Assembly: GCA_003833135.1 (NCBI GenBank)
Contig: QZLH01000066.1
Location: 176,484 to 200,496 of the forward strand
Reading direction: 5' to 3'
DNA from: Oehlia diaphana
Lineage: Eukaryota > Glomeromycota > Glomeromycetes > Glomerales > Glomeraceae
DNA: 24,013 nucleotides
The position numbers and the translations under genes are program-made. Positions 8,909 through 19,427 of this stretch are shown here, one piece after another (the first letter of the stretch is position 1; each line of letters starts with the position of its first letter). The notes under the pieces were generated by a model, which saw only the letters and a list, made by a program, of their open reading frames with translations, did not search any database and was not told the DNA's origin.

Positions 8909-10082
8909 CACATTTTATCACTATTCTTTGCCAAACACTATATTTTAAGCAAGTGCCTATTTAATTAGTATTATTTAAATATTTTATAATAAAATTGAAT
9001 AATTAAAATAATTAATTTGTGATACGTGAGTCAACTGCAAAAAAATGTTGATCATCACTATAGATTCGAGGTGATAATAACTATTATTATTTTTAAGGTA
9101 GTTGAGAATCTCTCACTTCATACATAACTAACCCTCAAATTATTAGTCAAATACACGTTAAATAATGTTAAAATGTAAAGAATATCAAGTTACTTTGGTC
9201 TCTCCTGGCTTTTTAGATGAAAGTATACATTATGGGCCATTTTCTTGTGATTGGTAGGAATCACGATGCATGAATAATACAAACAAAACTTCTGGATTAT
9301 ATCCCATTCAAATAAACATGAGAATATTAGTTGTTCTTCAAAATGTACAGTTTATTATTACTGTTGTCAAAGGTCATCCTGATTCTTTACAGCAGCCGGG
9401 ATATATCTGTGAAGCGGGAGATCTAACAAGTGCTATTTTTAATAACCCTTCAGCTGCTGTAACTACGCTCTATCAGAGGCTTTTTAATAATAGTACTAAA
9501 TTTTCTGGCCCTCTTATTATGGGTCATAACAAAGTAGAAATTAGTAAACAACTTTTGGAAGGAGTTATTTTTCACCCATTTGGTTGTTTTATCAGAAAGT
9601 TTTGGTTATTTGTATATGGAATTGGTGTTTCTTCTGTTCAGGATTTAAGTCATCTTTTATGTATTCAATTGGTAAAGAGAAACAAAGAGTTTTATTTGTT
9701 CAAGAAATAAATACAAAAAATTCAATAGTAAATATGTATCAAGATTTTGAATTGCGGTTTACATATGTTGGAAATAATCCTAATAATGTATGGCAAAAAA
9801 TTGATATATTACGAAAGTATAGAGGTGTTGATATATTTGGAATCAGTCATCCCCAAGTCCAAACCTTTGTTCAAATATTGCTTGTACCTAGATGTCAGCC
9901 TGAAGAATGGCATATTATCAATAAAATGCAAGCCTTATGGAATTATCACTTGCGAAAATTTACATTGGCTTCTATTCAATGGAATGAATTTTTTATTATA
10001 TGGTATAATGAAACAAAAACAGTTATTGAACTCATCACCTCTCTAAAAAAATTTATCCGCCTGATTATATATTTAATGAAAG

Positions 10083-10230
10083 TAGAGTTTCCTAACGGGT
10101 TATCCTATGGATAATCTGGATAACCCGTTTAGAAATTTTAAGATCTGGATACCCTATAAAATAGGATAGAGTTAATCCAGATAGATTATCCTAGTATAAT
10201 CTAGATTATCCTGGGATAATGTATATGATC
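10083..10230. repeat. Left subterminal GGATAA/TTATCC cluster of the hAT element
   Basis: About eight copies of TTATCC, GGATAA or one-base variants in both orientations within 150 bases, beginning GGGTTATCC-TAT-GGATAATC. Such clusters are where hAT transposases with BED fingers usually bind. Confidence 0.7.
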
Positions 10231-10442
10231 TTACCCATATTATAAAATACAATTTACAGTTATCTGTTATGCAATATTTATTATTTATTCATACTAATAA
10301 AAGACATTTACATTATAAACACATTTGCATTAATAAAATAAATTCATTTTTTTATTATGATAACCCGCAAAACTTATATTTATTATAACAATTATACTGT
10401 GCGTACATGCGCTCATTAAGACATTGCAAATGTTATTGTATA

Positions 10443-13197
10443 TTAACTATTATTATTGAAAATTCCACCTACTAAATCGCAATTTCTTTTTAGAAAAATT
10501 AAAGCTTCAAACAAATCCTCCTTCATTCTCATTCTTTTAGCAGACATTATCAATCCAGCATCACTAAAAACTCTTTCACTTGCTCCTGATAATGCTTGAA
10601 TACACAAATATTTGCATGCTAATTGAGATAAAATTGGAAATTGTCCTTTATTTACATTCCATCACTTCAAAGGGTCTTGATCATTTTGAATTTGCGCTAT
10701 TACTAAATATCTTTCAACTTCATTGTCATCTATTTGGGCATCATGAAGTTCATCATCATCTGAAAATAAACTCTTTTTATAAATACGCGCTTTTGATATT
10801 TTCCTTTTTTTTGGTTTTGGCCCACATGATTCCTGTTGAATATTAGCATCATTCTTTGCTAATTCATAAACTTCATTAAGACTAGTTCTTGCTATTTCCT
10901 TCTATTTCCTTTTGATCATTATCTGCAAATTTCAGTTTTTTTTGGCGTGGATCTAGTAATGACGAAATTAATGCTTCCTTTTCAATTACTTCATAATATT
11001 TTTCAAGTGCCTTATAAAGATTTGCTTTAATATTATCTAAAAGACCTGTGGTATTAACAGGAGTATTGATTTTAATTTTTCGCCTAGCTCCAGGTTCATC
11101 ATCTTCATCAGCTTCTTCAAATTGATGTTCTCAAATGCATGATTATTTGTTTCTAAATCCAAATTATTGTTAAATTCTGTTGTTGGGCGAAAACGTTTTT
11201 TAAGTTTAGCAATACCTGGATACATTGTCAGCCTCACCTGCCACGTGAGGACAGCAAAGTTAGTAAAATCTAGGTATAATATGTTGATTGGTTGCTTGGT
11301 TTAGATTTGTTGTTAAGAACGAAGTGCGAGAGTTTCTCTTCATTAATAAATCTCTCCAGACTTCGTTATCCACTTCTTTAATCATTGCACTCTTTTGATT
11401 CTTCTCCTGTTCATTAATATAGGTAATGTACATTCAGACTAATAGAACTATTATGTTCATGCCTTTCACATATACCTTTTGTTAGTAATTAGTTGACTAC
11501 GCACTTTTACTCATAAGAAAAGGCTAAAGAATCGAGTCAAAATAATTAAAGGGTTTCAAATTTTCAAAATATCAAATTTTATTCATTTCAATCTCTGATT
11601 CTATCAAGTCAAAAATGGGTCCTTTTTATAAAATTTAAAATGGCAATTGATGTAAAGAACTATGTAATACGAAACATTACATATATCCAGTTTATACTCA
11701 TGTGATAGGAGTTCATCTAAAAATGATCAACTCTTCCTAATTTGTAAAATTAATGATCTACATCTATATTCTAGAATTCTTAACTGATGATCTGCGTTAC
11801 TGTTAATACTTATTCTAATTTACTGCGCCTTACATATTAACTATTAGTCGATTTCTGTATACTACAACATATACTCATTGTTGCATATTTTGTACCTTCT
11901 AACTTTTCTGTTAAATCTCCAATAATTTCCCATTCATCATTAGTAAGATTAATTTTCATTAATCTTTTTGCATCTTCTTTTGAGTTTGGATCTTTACTTG
12001 CATTTAATGATGAAATAACAATATCAATATAAGGTTTTAAGATTGTTAACCTTTCCCATGCTATATATGTACTTGACCAACGTGTTTCAACATCTGTAAT
12101 TGCTCTGTATGCAAATTACTTTCTTCTTCTACATCATCAGAATTTTTTTTTTGTGCATTAATAAGGCGCTCATTTTGTTTTGGTGAAGTAAAAAAATTAA
12201 TCAACCTTTTTGCACGTGCAATTAGAATTTCAGCAGCAAGAAGTCCTTTTCCAACAACCAATTGAATGGTATGTGCAGTGCATGATAATCTCTGGATCTG
12301 AGAGATTTGATTAAAGCATTTCTTCATGTTGGATGCGTTATTGGTTGTACAAAAAATAACTTTATTTTGCAAATCCCACTCAGAAATTACTTCTTCTAAT
12401 AATTTTTGAATATTATCCCCTGTATGTGGGTATGGAATACATCAAATTGCTAAAGTTATTTTTTTCATTTCAAAATTAGATGTAATGAGATGGCATGTAA
12501 CTCCAAGAAATCCTTGCTTATTGCGAGAAGTCCAAAGATCACAAGTAAGTGAAACTGATCTTGCATTTTCATAAATATATTGCTTAAGCTACTTTTGTAT
12601 GAATTCAAAATTTTTATTTAATGCATTAATAAATTGAAGAAAAGAAGGAGATTTTAAAGGATAAAGTGGTTGAAAATCAAGAATAAGCCATTCAAAAAGA
12701 AGAGTTTCCAAATATTTTTGTTGATCTTGTGTTATTTGTGATGAATTAGATGAAATAGATGAAACAGTATAATTACTAATTTTTGTTTATTTCTGAAATG
12801 GTGTTGTAGCTATAGAATGTTCATAAACTTTATGTTTTCATTCAAGATGACTGATAATATAACCAGTTGAACCCAATGTTTCAATTCTCATAGTACAATT
12901 TTCACCATTATCTAATTTTCGATTACACACAAATATAAATTTTTTTGAGTCTGTTGGATGATTTATCCGTTTTCTCCAATTATATATCCAGCTGCGGAGT
13001 TTTGAACTTCCTTTGCTTTTCAATGAATCAGATTCTTCTTTATTATTAAGAAGTTCGTCAAATGCATTTTTCATATGTTCATTTAAAGTTCCATTATTGG
13101 CATCATCAGGTGTGAGTTTTTCTATATTAATAATATCAATAAATTCAATATGGTTATCATCTTCAGACCCGTGAATGTTTTTTTGAAGTTCTTTCAA
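10443..13197 (-). pseudogene. hAT transposase with BED zinc finger, broken
   Basis: The enzyme would cut and paste the flanking element. On the minus strand in order: an acidic N-terminus; a BED-type finger (about 12840-12990) with Cys in FVCNRK and ENCTM and His in SHL and KHKV; SLTCDLWTSRNKQGFLGVTC (about 12510-12555) carrying the first catalytic Asp; KVIFCTTNNASNMKK (12325-12360); RLSCTAHTIQLVVGKGLL; VETRWSSTYIAWERL (about 12050-12095); KYATM at 11876-11890, continuing as YPGIAKLKKRF (11190-11222) after the insertion; and the dimerisation region with CIQALSGASERVFSDAGLIM (about 10540-10600) up to a stop at 10443. Damage: a TGA inside the BED finger where Arg is expected, stops near 12789, 12596 and 12441, a frameshift near 12100, more near 10880-10910, and TTNNASN where hAT enzymes have TTDNASN. 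That D to N change (12340-12342) removes a catalytic Asp. Confidence 0.88.
11229..11875. mobile_element. 647-bp insertion within the hAT transposase, possibly a solo LTR
   Basis: The insert is flanked by CATTGT at 11223-11228 and 11876-11881. Dropping it and one flank copy joins KYATM to YPGIAK in frame, so the site is well supported. On the minus strand, sequence near the edges reads TGTTGTAGTATACAG at the start and GGTGAGGCTGACA at the end, which resembles the TG..CA ends of an LTR, but the boundaries do not coincide exactly with the flanking duplication. A hairpin CCTCAC-CTGCCAC-GTGAGG lies at 11231-11249. There is no coding frame. It could be a solo LTR or an unclassified insertion. Confidence 0.55.
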
Positions 13198-13324
13198 TTG
13201 ACATATTTGGAAGCAATATATTTTATAATGAATTTCAACTTTTCTCTTTCTTTGTTCTTTCTATAAACAAGATTAAAGTGGAAGTCTTGTTAATCATTTA
13301 TGGTATTTTCACATGTTAATTATT

Positions 13325-13491
13325 ATTATATAGTATCTGTGGCAATCTTAGGATAATCCGGATTATCCTATAGGATTATCCATTTTGTGAACTACAGATC
13401 CGGATAACTGTTCAAAATTTATCCTGATACACCTGTTATCCTAGGATATTTGGATATAATCCTAGGATATTATCCGTTTGAGAAAACTCTA
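13325..13491. repeat. Right subterminal GGATAA/TTATCC cluster of the hAT element
   Basis: GGATAATCCGGATTATCC at 13352-13369 is nearly a perfect palindrome. More TTATCC, GGATAA and CCTAGGATA motifs continue to the terminus. It mirrors the cluster at the other end. Confidence 0.7.
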
Positions 13492-14985
13492 AATGAAAGA
13501 GAAATGAGAGCATGGCATGCAATGCTAAGTCATGCTGGATGTGTTAACATTACACCTTATACAAAAGAAATATCGCCAGTAAGTAATTTTTGAAGTTTAA
13601 ATTTATAAAAAATTGTTACTCACATTTTACACCTTAAATTTTAGTACACGATCCAGTGATCCTGCGTGTGATCGTGAAATTTTACATTTTTTATATGTTT
13701 CAGGATTTTTGCATCCATTTCCTGGCCAATATTGCAATGATGGTGACACTTTTTGGAAATGTTTTCATAAAGCATTAGAAGCTAACAAGAGAGGTCATGA
13801 TGGAAAAAGAAGGATTCTTTCTATCATAGCGGAAAATTTTTCTTATTGCGTTTTGATAAAAAAAGTAAAAGTAAGTATGAAGAACTACTATTACAAAAAA
13901 AAATTCTGAAATATATTGGATAATATATATCTTTTCATATTCCAATAGATTACACAAGGTTCGATCTTTGAAGCAAGAAAATATGCAAGAGTCAATGGCC
14001 CTGGTTGTATAATATTAGAAAAACCAACAGTTTGAATCCATCATGCCATGAAGAAATTCAAGAATTTCAAGACCATATTCTTTATTACCTTGCCTATCAA
14101 ACTAGAAAAACATACTTAAATGCACAATTCAATGCAGCACTTTTGGATTTAAATGAAGATGGAGCAATATTAGTTGTAGATTATAAAATGAAAATATTAC
14201 CCAAAACTGCATGTAAAACTAAACAAGTGATATCTGTAAAGCAAATGTATCATTCTTATACGTGTACGATATACTTTATTGATGCAATTTTTATATCTTT
14301 GACATTCAATATTTATGATATTAAGAATTTTTTGGAAAGAAAGGCTGGCAGTATTGTTATATACCAAATCTAAAGATAGTTCTGAAATTAATATACAAGC
14401 CATAGATCACTGGTCCACAGATGCTTATCAAGATGCGCATTCTGTAATAGAAAATCTAGAAATAAAACCAAAATGGGTTAGTATAATCTCTGATAATGGT
14501 CCCCATTACCATAACTCAGAACTTATGATCATTATGAGCAAGTGGTATGAATGGTATGGAATTCAAGTAAAAAAATGGATATTCCTTGAAGCAGGTAAAG
14601 CGAAGACTACTGTGGACTCACACCACGCTCAGGTTTGTAATATGAAATAATTACATTTTTTTAAAAAAAAAACTTATAATAAATTTTTAGATATCATTAT
14701 CAATAAAACGATACATTTGGGTTGGTGGAGAAATTCAAGAGGGAAATGACATTACTTCAGCTATCAAGGATATTGCTGACACTTCAGTTGCATTCATGTT
14801 TCCATCGAAGCTTAAAACAGTTGACCAAAAATAATTCTTTCTCGTGGTCTGACCTATTTAATCACAATGTTGCCTATTCAGAAAATGAATTAAAGATATA
14901 CTTGGTCCGTCTGTTGATAAATTAGAAGATAAGTGTGATGATGGATCAACTTCCTCCAGTAATTGATAAGCCAATGTATTCTAAG

Positions 14986-15390
14986 TAGGGATGAAAGCGG
15001 CTCATTTGGCTCGATTTTGGTTCACCATCTGCTTACCATCGACTTGCATTAAGCTAAATGTGTGCTTTTTGCGTCAAATTAAAGACACAAGTAGTGCATG
15101 TGATGACAATCAATCAAAAAAAATTTGATTGGCCATCAACCAATATTTGGTTAATAATCGCCATAATTTTGATATTAATCCTATTTAGAGCCAATTTTCT
15201 GAAGTCAGTTTGGAGTCAGCTCGGCTCAATTTTTAAAAGTTAATAAAATTATTTCTAACTAATAAATTTCTTCTTTTTTTGATTATCCCGAAAGATAACC
15301 AATTTAGCCCAAATAAGTTCGAAACCCACTTGATATAACATCGGCTCAAAAGCTGCTCAAAATCACGTGATCTGAGCGTTTCCATCCCTA
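14986..15390. mobile_element. 405-bp hAT-type MITE
   Basis: The ends TAGGGATGAAAGCGGCTCA and (reverse of the right end) TAGGGATGGAAACGCTCA form an imperfect inverted repeat. The exact 8-bp duplication ATTCTAAG flanks it (14978-14985 and 15391-15398). Removing it restores PMYSKRYRYD of the helicase. GGCTC and AGCTCGG motifs near both ends resemble those of the 996-bp element. No coding capacity. Confidence 0.9.
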
Positions 15391-15695
15391 ATTCTAAGAG
15401 GTATAGATATGACTCACTGTCAAATAATAGTATGAATATATATACAACCAATTTCAAGAGGTATGTCAGCTTGATGCAGTTCGCTGCCAATCTGTGAATT
15501 CGTCTGAGCAGTGTCATTTATTTATTTATTTTATGTGAAGCAGGCGGGGGAATACATGAAGAGTCAGATTAATACAAACAAAATACTGCTCTAAAATAAG
15601 CCCACCATCAAGAACCAGAAAAGCTGGCACCTAACCCTAACTTCTTGAAAAAAAAAGACCTGTACTACAAGCGCGCCCACTCATAGCAAGGCAAT

Positions 15696-15745
15696 CGCAC
15701 TGGGTAAAATTAAAACGCACACAAAAATGGAGAGGACAAGTCCCC
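15696..15745 (-). promoter_or_regulatory. 3' UTR stem-loop and CCCAGTGCG box of retroposon B2
   Basis: On the minus strand GGGGACTTGTCCTC (15732-15745) forms a stem around CTTG with one G-T pair, followed about 30 bases later by CCCAGTGCG (15696-15704). It is equivalent to the modules in A1, A2, B3 and C. Confidence 0.55.
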
Positions 15746-15835
15746 TTTCCAAGAAATCGTGGTACATTCACACAAATGATTCTGCTATGCTAATAAAAAA
15801 GTACAAATTAGTAGAAATAACTGATTCTATTAAGA

Positions 15836-17310
15836 CTAAACTAATTTCTGTAATAATTCTAAAATTTTTGCTAAAACCTCCTTGTTTGAATTATTACCAC
15901 CCTTCGCCTTCTTTTTTGAATTATCTGAATTCTCAGAGTCCTTCATTTTTTGGCCCAGGGGTTTCTTCAACTTGTTACTTTTATTAGGAGCTTTGGACGA
16001 GGATTGTTGGTCCTTCTTCTTTGACTTCACATTACTGGAATCAGTCTTTTTTCCTCCAGAACTGTCTTTAGTCATAGGCACTTTCTTAAGGTTAGGCGTA
16101 GAGTGTTGACACCATGACAACCTAATCCCTTCCGAGCTCAAAACTTGATGGTAATCTAAGACCTTGCGTATGGCCTCTCATGTTTCGAAATAACCAACAA
16201 GCTTCCTCTTGCCTTTACCTGTTTGAACTATCTTAAATGACTTGGCCCCAAGTTCACATAAGTAGGTAGTGGGTTTGTGGTCCCGCCATAAGGGGTGCAT
16301 AGTTACGTCTTCCGGAATGTTGTAGACTACTACCTGGAACTTCTTTCTTTGTTTTCTTTCATGGAGAGTCCAACTTGCGGGAAACCATTGCACTGGTATA
16401 TCTCCTAGGTCTGTAGTCCAATTATTATTGAACTGCGGTAAAGAAAATGAGGACAATGCTATTTTAACCCTAAGAGTTTGGTATTTGTGCTGTCTTTTAA
16501 TTGATAGCTTAATAGGTTGCCCCAAAGTTTTAGTTCTGCTGATATTTTTTCAGGAGACCAGGTATATGGAATGTCGTATACTATTATGTCACGGATACGT
16601 CCCTGTTCTTCTGGACTTGATACTTCATATCCTGTCAGTACTTCAATCACAGCGGGTTTGGATGAATTGTTAGCCGGTGATTTTTTCTTCTGGTTATTGT
16701 TGTTACCTTTTTTTGATTGGTTATTGACTTGTTTATCCGTTGAAACACGTGTGGAATTGTTTATCTCTTCTTTCCATGAAATTTTGGGTGTAACAGGTGG
16801 ATCAACAGGGGTCATTACTATATCAGGTAATTCTTGCTGTGATATCGGAACTGGATTTGGTGTGGGCATTATTGGCATGCTTTCTATTATTATATCCGTA
16901 TCATCATCCTTGGCGTTATCATCCGAATCTTCCAAATTGGATTCAGAATCAACTAATGCAACATGTTCGTGTTTGTAAAGAGCCTTTTTATATTCGTCCC
17001 AGCCAACGGCTGCGAAATGGGTGGCTATAGACATTATTAACGAAAGGGTCATAGGTTGAATATTCGTGGCCTTGGACTGTTCTAGATACTGTTTCGGATT
17101 GGCATCTTCGCCAAAGGTAGAAACTAGGAGAGTAGCTTTATCTAAAGTACTATCACTAGACTTCAAAAACATCGCCTGTAAAAAACTGTCAGTTACAAAG
17201 GTTTTTAAGTTATTACAGACAGCGTTAAAAAATATTTCAGACATCTCGTCTGCTATCTGTGAGTGAATTCCGTAAAGGAAGGATGTGATTTTTTCTTTCT
17301 TTCCAGACAT
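15836..17310 (-). pseudogene. ORF1-type RNA-binding protein of B2, near intact
   Basis: It starts at the ATG at 17308-17310 (MSGKKEKITSFLYGIHSQIA), just after an AT-rich 5' UTR. The N-terminal part is helical (LDKATLLVSTFGEDANPKQ, MTLSLIMSIATHFAAVGWDE), followed by an acidic stretch (EDSDDNAKDDD), a basic linker, a first RRM-like segment from RIRDIIVYDIPYTW, a second from KFQVVVYNIPEDV, and a Lys/Ser-rich tail ending QKLV. About 490 codons would be full length. Only two lesions are seen: a one-base deletion near 16515 (GGCAACCTATT where B1 has GGCAACCCTATT) and TGG changed to TGA at 16178-16180. No RT domain. It is the best view of the complete protein in this window. Confidence 0.85.
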
Positions 17311-17907
17311 TTTTATAAAAAGTTTATAATAAAATAATGAGTTTTAAAATAAAATTTTTGCAAAAAATTTTTCATAAAAAATGTAAGCGGAAAGAGTTTA
17401 CCCCATCTGAGCAGCATCATTTTAGCATGATGGCGAGTCAACAATAGATGATTGGAGGTCACTTGCAACATGTTTTGATAATTCATCTACTATGAAAAAC
17501 AATCAATTTATAGATGCAATATATATAATTCCTCAAAAGCTGATGTTGATGAGATTAATATTGGTAAACTCAAATCATTAAATGCTCCTATCGCTAGAGT
17601 TCATGCTGTTCATACTGGTAGCACTGAAGCTTCTAAAGCAGATCCTGACACTGCAAAAGACTTTGAAGCACAATTATTGCTTATTTTATTTATTTTTATT
17701 TTTTTTATTTTATTTCTAAAAGAGTAGTAGGATCGAGACTAGTACAAATAGAAGAAGAAAGAAAATCTTTTTTTTTAAAAAGTGTCCAAAATCTAATATG
17801 TCTAATATGTGTGTATAGTCTGGCTCTGTCATCCCCTACGGGACCTCACCCTTCGATTAAAGAGAAGACCATGCCTCAGTGAAACTTCATCAAAAAGGAT
17901 GATCAAG

Positions 17908-17948
17908 CGCACTTGGTAAAAAAAAGGAATCAACTGGGATAAGCCCCT
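17908..17948 (-). promoter_or_regulatory. 3' UTR stem-loop and CCAAGTGCG box of retroposon A2
   Basis: On the minus strand GGGGCTTATCCC (17937-17948) corresponds to GGGGCTTGTCCC of A1, with one G to A change in the loop. The downstream box is CCAAGTGCG (17908-17916). Confidence 0.5.
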
Positions 17949-18044
17949 CTAAAAGCAACGGGCTTATAGAGTAGAAATAAAGAATATATACATATACTGC
18001 TACATAGAATAATACAAATTAGTCAAGCCTATACCATAATAGCA

Positions 18045-19427
18045 CTAAACTAACTTTTGTAATAGGGACAAAATTTCTGCTAAAACCTCCTTGTTATCCT
18101 TATTACCACCTTTGTTCTTCGAGGTATTCTTTGCCTTCTTCTGAACTTCAGGTTTCTTCAACTGGTTATTATTCTTTGGAGCTTTGGTCAAGGATTGTTG
18201 TTTATTCTTCTTCTTAGGCTGATTACTATCTGAAACCTTACCTGTTTTACCAGATTTCTTTGCGTTCAGGGTATTTTGAGCCTTCAGTTTCTTTTGTTGT
18301 GCTTTCTTCAAGTTGGGGATGGAGTGTCAATACCATTTCAACTCTGTACCTTCCGGTAAGAAAACTTGTGGTGTATCTAAGGCTCTAAGTGTAGTCTCTC
18401 AATTCTCGAAATAACCTACAAGTTTCCTCCTTCCTTTACTTGTTTGAATAATTTTAAATGAGCTAGCACCACACGTCATTAAAAATTCAGTTGTTTACGG
18501 TCCTTTCACAAGGTAGTTTTTGTCATTTCCGCCGGAATGTCATGAATAACAGCTTGGAATTTCTCACGTTGTTTTCTTTCTTGGAGAGTCCAACTTGCGG
18601 GAAACCATCTTACAGGTATACCTCCCAGATCTGTCATCCAAAATTTGTTAAACTGGGGAAGGGAAAATGAGGATAGTGCTATCTTGACTCTAAGAGTCTG
18701 ATACTTGTCTTGACGTTTAAGTGAACACTTGATAGTATTTCCCCATAATTTTAACTCTGCTAATATTTTCTGCAGGTTCCAGGTATATGGGATATCGTAA
18801 ACTATTATGTCTCAGATTCGCTCTTGCTCCTCTCTGACAGCTTCATATCCTGTCAGTATTTGATTAGTCCCATTGTCAGGTGATTTCTTCCCCTTTTGTT
18901 GGGGTTTATTGACTGATGTTTGTGCATCAGATTTTGCTGTTGTTGATTGGTTCTTGGTTTATTTATCATCTGAAACACGCGCTTTTGATTTTTGTTGTTT
19001 CTTCCGGGAAGTTTCAGGTGTCACAGTTTGATCAACAGGGCCATTTCCTTATCAGGCAGTACTGGAGGCTTATCAGATGCTGTGTTTGGTGTTTGTATAC
19101 CTAAATCTACGACCATTTGGTCTAAATCACCAGTATCAATCTCATCTTCAGATGCATGAAGCTATCCCATGACTGGGATGACACATAGAAAGCTATGGAA
19201 AATATTAATGAAAGGGTGGTAGGTTGAATATTCATAGCTTGAGCTTGGTTGGTGAAGTTCTTGGGGTCGGCAGACTCGCCAAACATCGCTATCAGTAACT
19301 GGGCTTTATCCACTGGAACTGATGGAATGTATAAAAGACTCTAGGTGGCTTGAAACATTTTGTAAAAATATTTCATGGTGTTCAGAAACAAACTGTGCAG
19401 CTTGTTCGTCAGCTATTCTACTCTTGT
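18045..19427 (-). pseudogene. ORF1-type RNA-binding protein of A2, decayed
   Basis: The order matches the other copies. RIADEQAAQFVSEHHEIFLQ lies near 19370-19420 with the start ATG lost (an in-frame TAG sits at 19428-19430). After a frameshift near 19315 comes DKAQLLIAMFGESADPKNF, then PTTLSLIFSIAF. The RRM-like segments are at about 18400-18820. The Lys/Asn-rich C-terminus (18045-18311) is intact and ends QKLV like A1. Stops include TGA for Arg at 18812-18814 in RIRD, and TAT-TGA where A1 has TGT-CGA near 18330. Compared with A1 it is clearly older. Confidence 0.75.

Larger units (their letters stand above)
10083..13491 (-). mobile_element. hAT transposon, near full length (3409 bp)
   Basis: The element is bounded by TAGAGTTTCCTAACGG on the left and CCGTTTGAGAAAACTCTA on the right, which are imperfect inverted repeats. 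It is flanked by the exact 8-bp duplication AATGAAAG (10075-10082 and 13492-13499). Removing it rejoins the reading frame of the surrounding gene. It carries one transposase on the minus strand, interrupted by a 647-bp insertion at 11229-11875, giving about 2.76 kb without it. Both subterminal zones are dense with TTATCC / GGATAA motifs. It is a plausible source, in its intact relatives, of the activity that moved the MITE at 20954. Confidence 0.92.
9165..14934 (+). pseudogene. Intron-containing RNase H-like (DDE-like) protein pseudogene, split by a hAT element
   Basis: Coding pieces lie at 9165-10082 and 13492-14934 around the hAT insertion. Seen in order: PGFLDESIHYGPFSCDW with an in-frame TAG (9255-9257); SLQQPGYICEAGDLTSAIF; a frameshift near 9645; NNVWQKIDILRKYRGVDIFG; a one-base slip in an A-run near 10045; PDYIFNE at the insertion edge, rejoined as MRAWHAMLSHAGCVNITPY after it; NKRGHDGKRRILSIIAENFS; LLDLNEDGAILVVDYKMKIL; WVSIISDNGPHYHNSELM; FLEAGKAKTTVDSHHAQ. 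D in VVDYK, D in SDNGPHY and E in FLEAG could be an RNase H-fold triad, as in transposases and integrases; that is inference. Likely introns: 13579-13644, 13871-13948, 14227-14325 and 14633-14690 (GT..AG), the last joining two in-phase exons. It resembles a repeated family in these fungi; the exact family is unknown to me. Confidence 0.6.
15520..17405 (-). mobile_element. ORF1-only retroposon, subfamily B copy 2 (B2), full length
   Basis: A complete minus-strand element of about 1.89 kb. The 5' end begins AACTCTTTCC (17396-17405, read on the minus strand) and the 3' end is an AAATAAATAAAT tail (15516-15532). It is flanked by TCTGAGCAGTGTCATTT (15503-15519) and TCTGAGCAGCATCATTT (17406-17422), a 17-bp duplication with two differences. 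It sits inside the helicase pseudogene. Between 5' UTR and tail there is room for only one ORF; no reverse transcriptase, endonuclease or RNase H coding exists. The variable-length duplication and A-rich tail point to target-primed reverse transcription by an enzyme supplied from elsewhere. Confidence 0.9.

Noticed and set aside
14986..15517. Open frames at 15058-15243 (+) and 15233-15517 (-)
   Set aside because: They lie in or cross the 405-bp MITE and the edge of retroposon B2. No conserved motif.
15882..17266. Several plus-strand open frames (for example 15882-16109, 16428-16673, 16517-16978)
   Set aside because: They are complementary-strand shadows of the minus-strand retroposon B2 protein, which is conserved across five copies.
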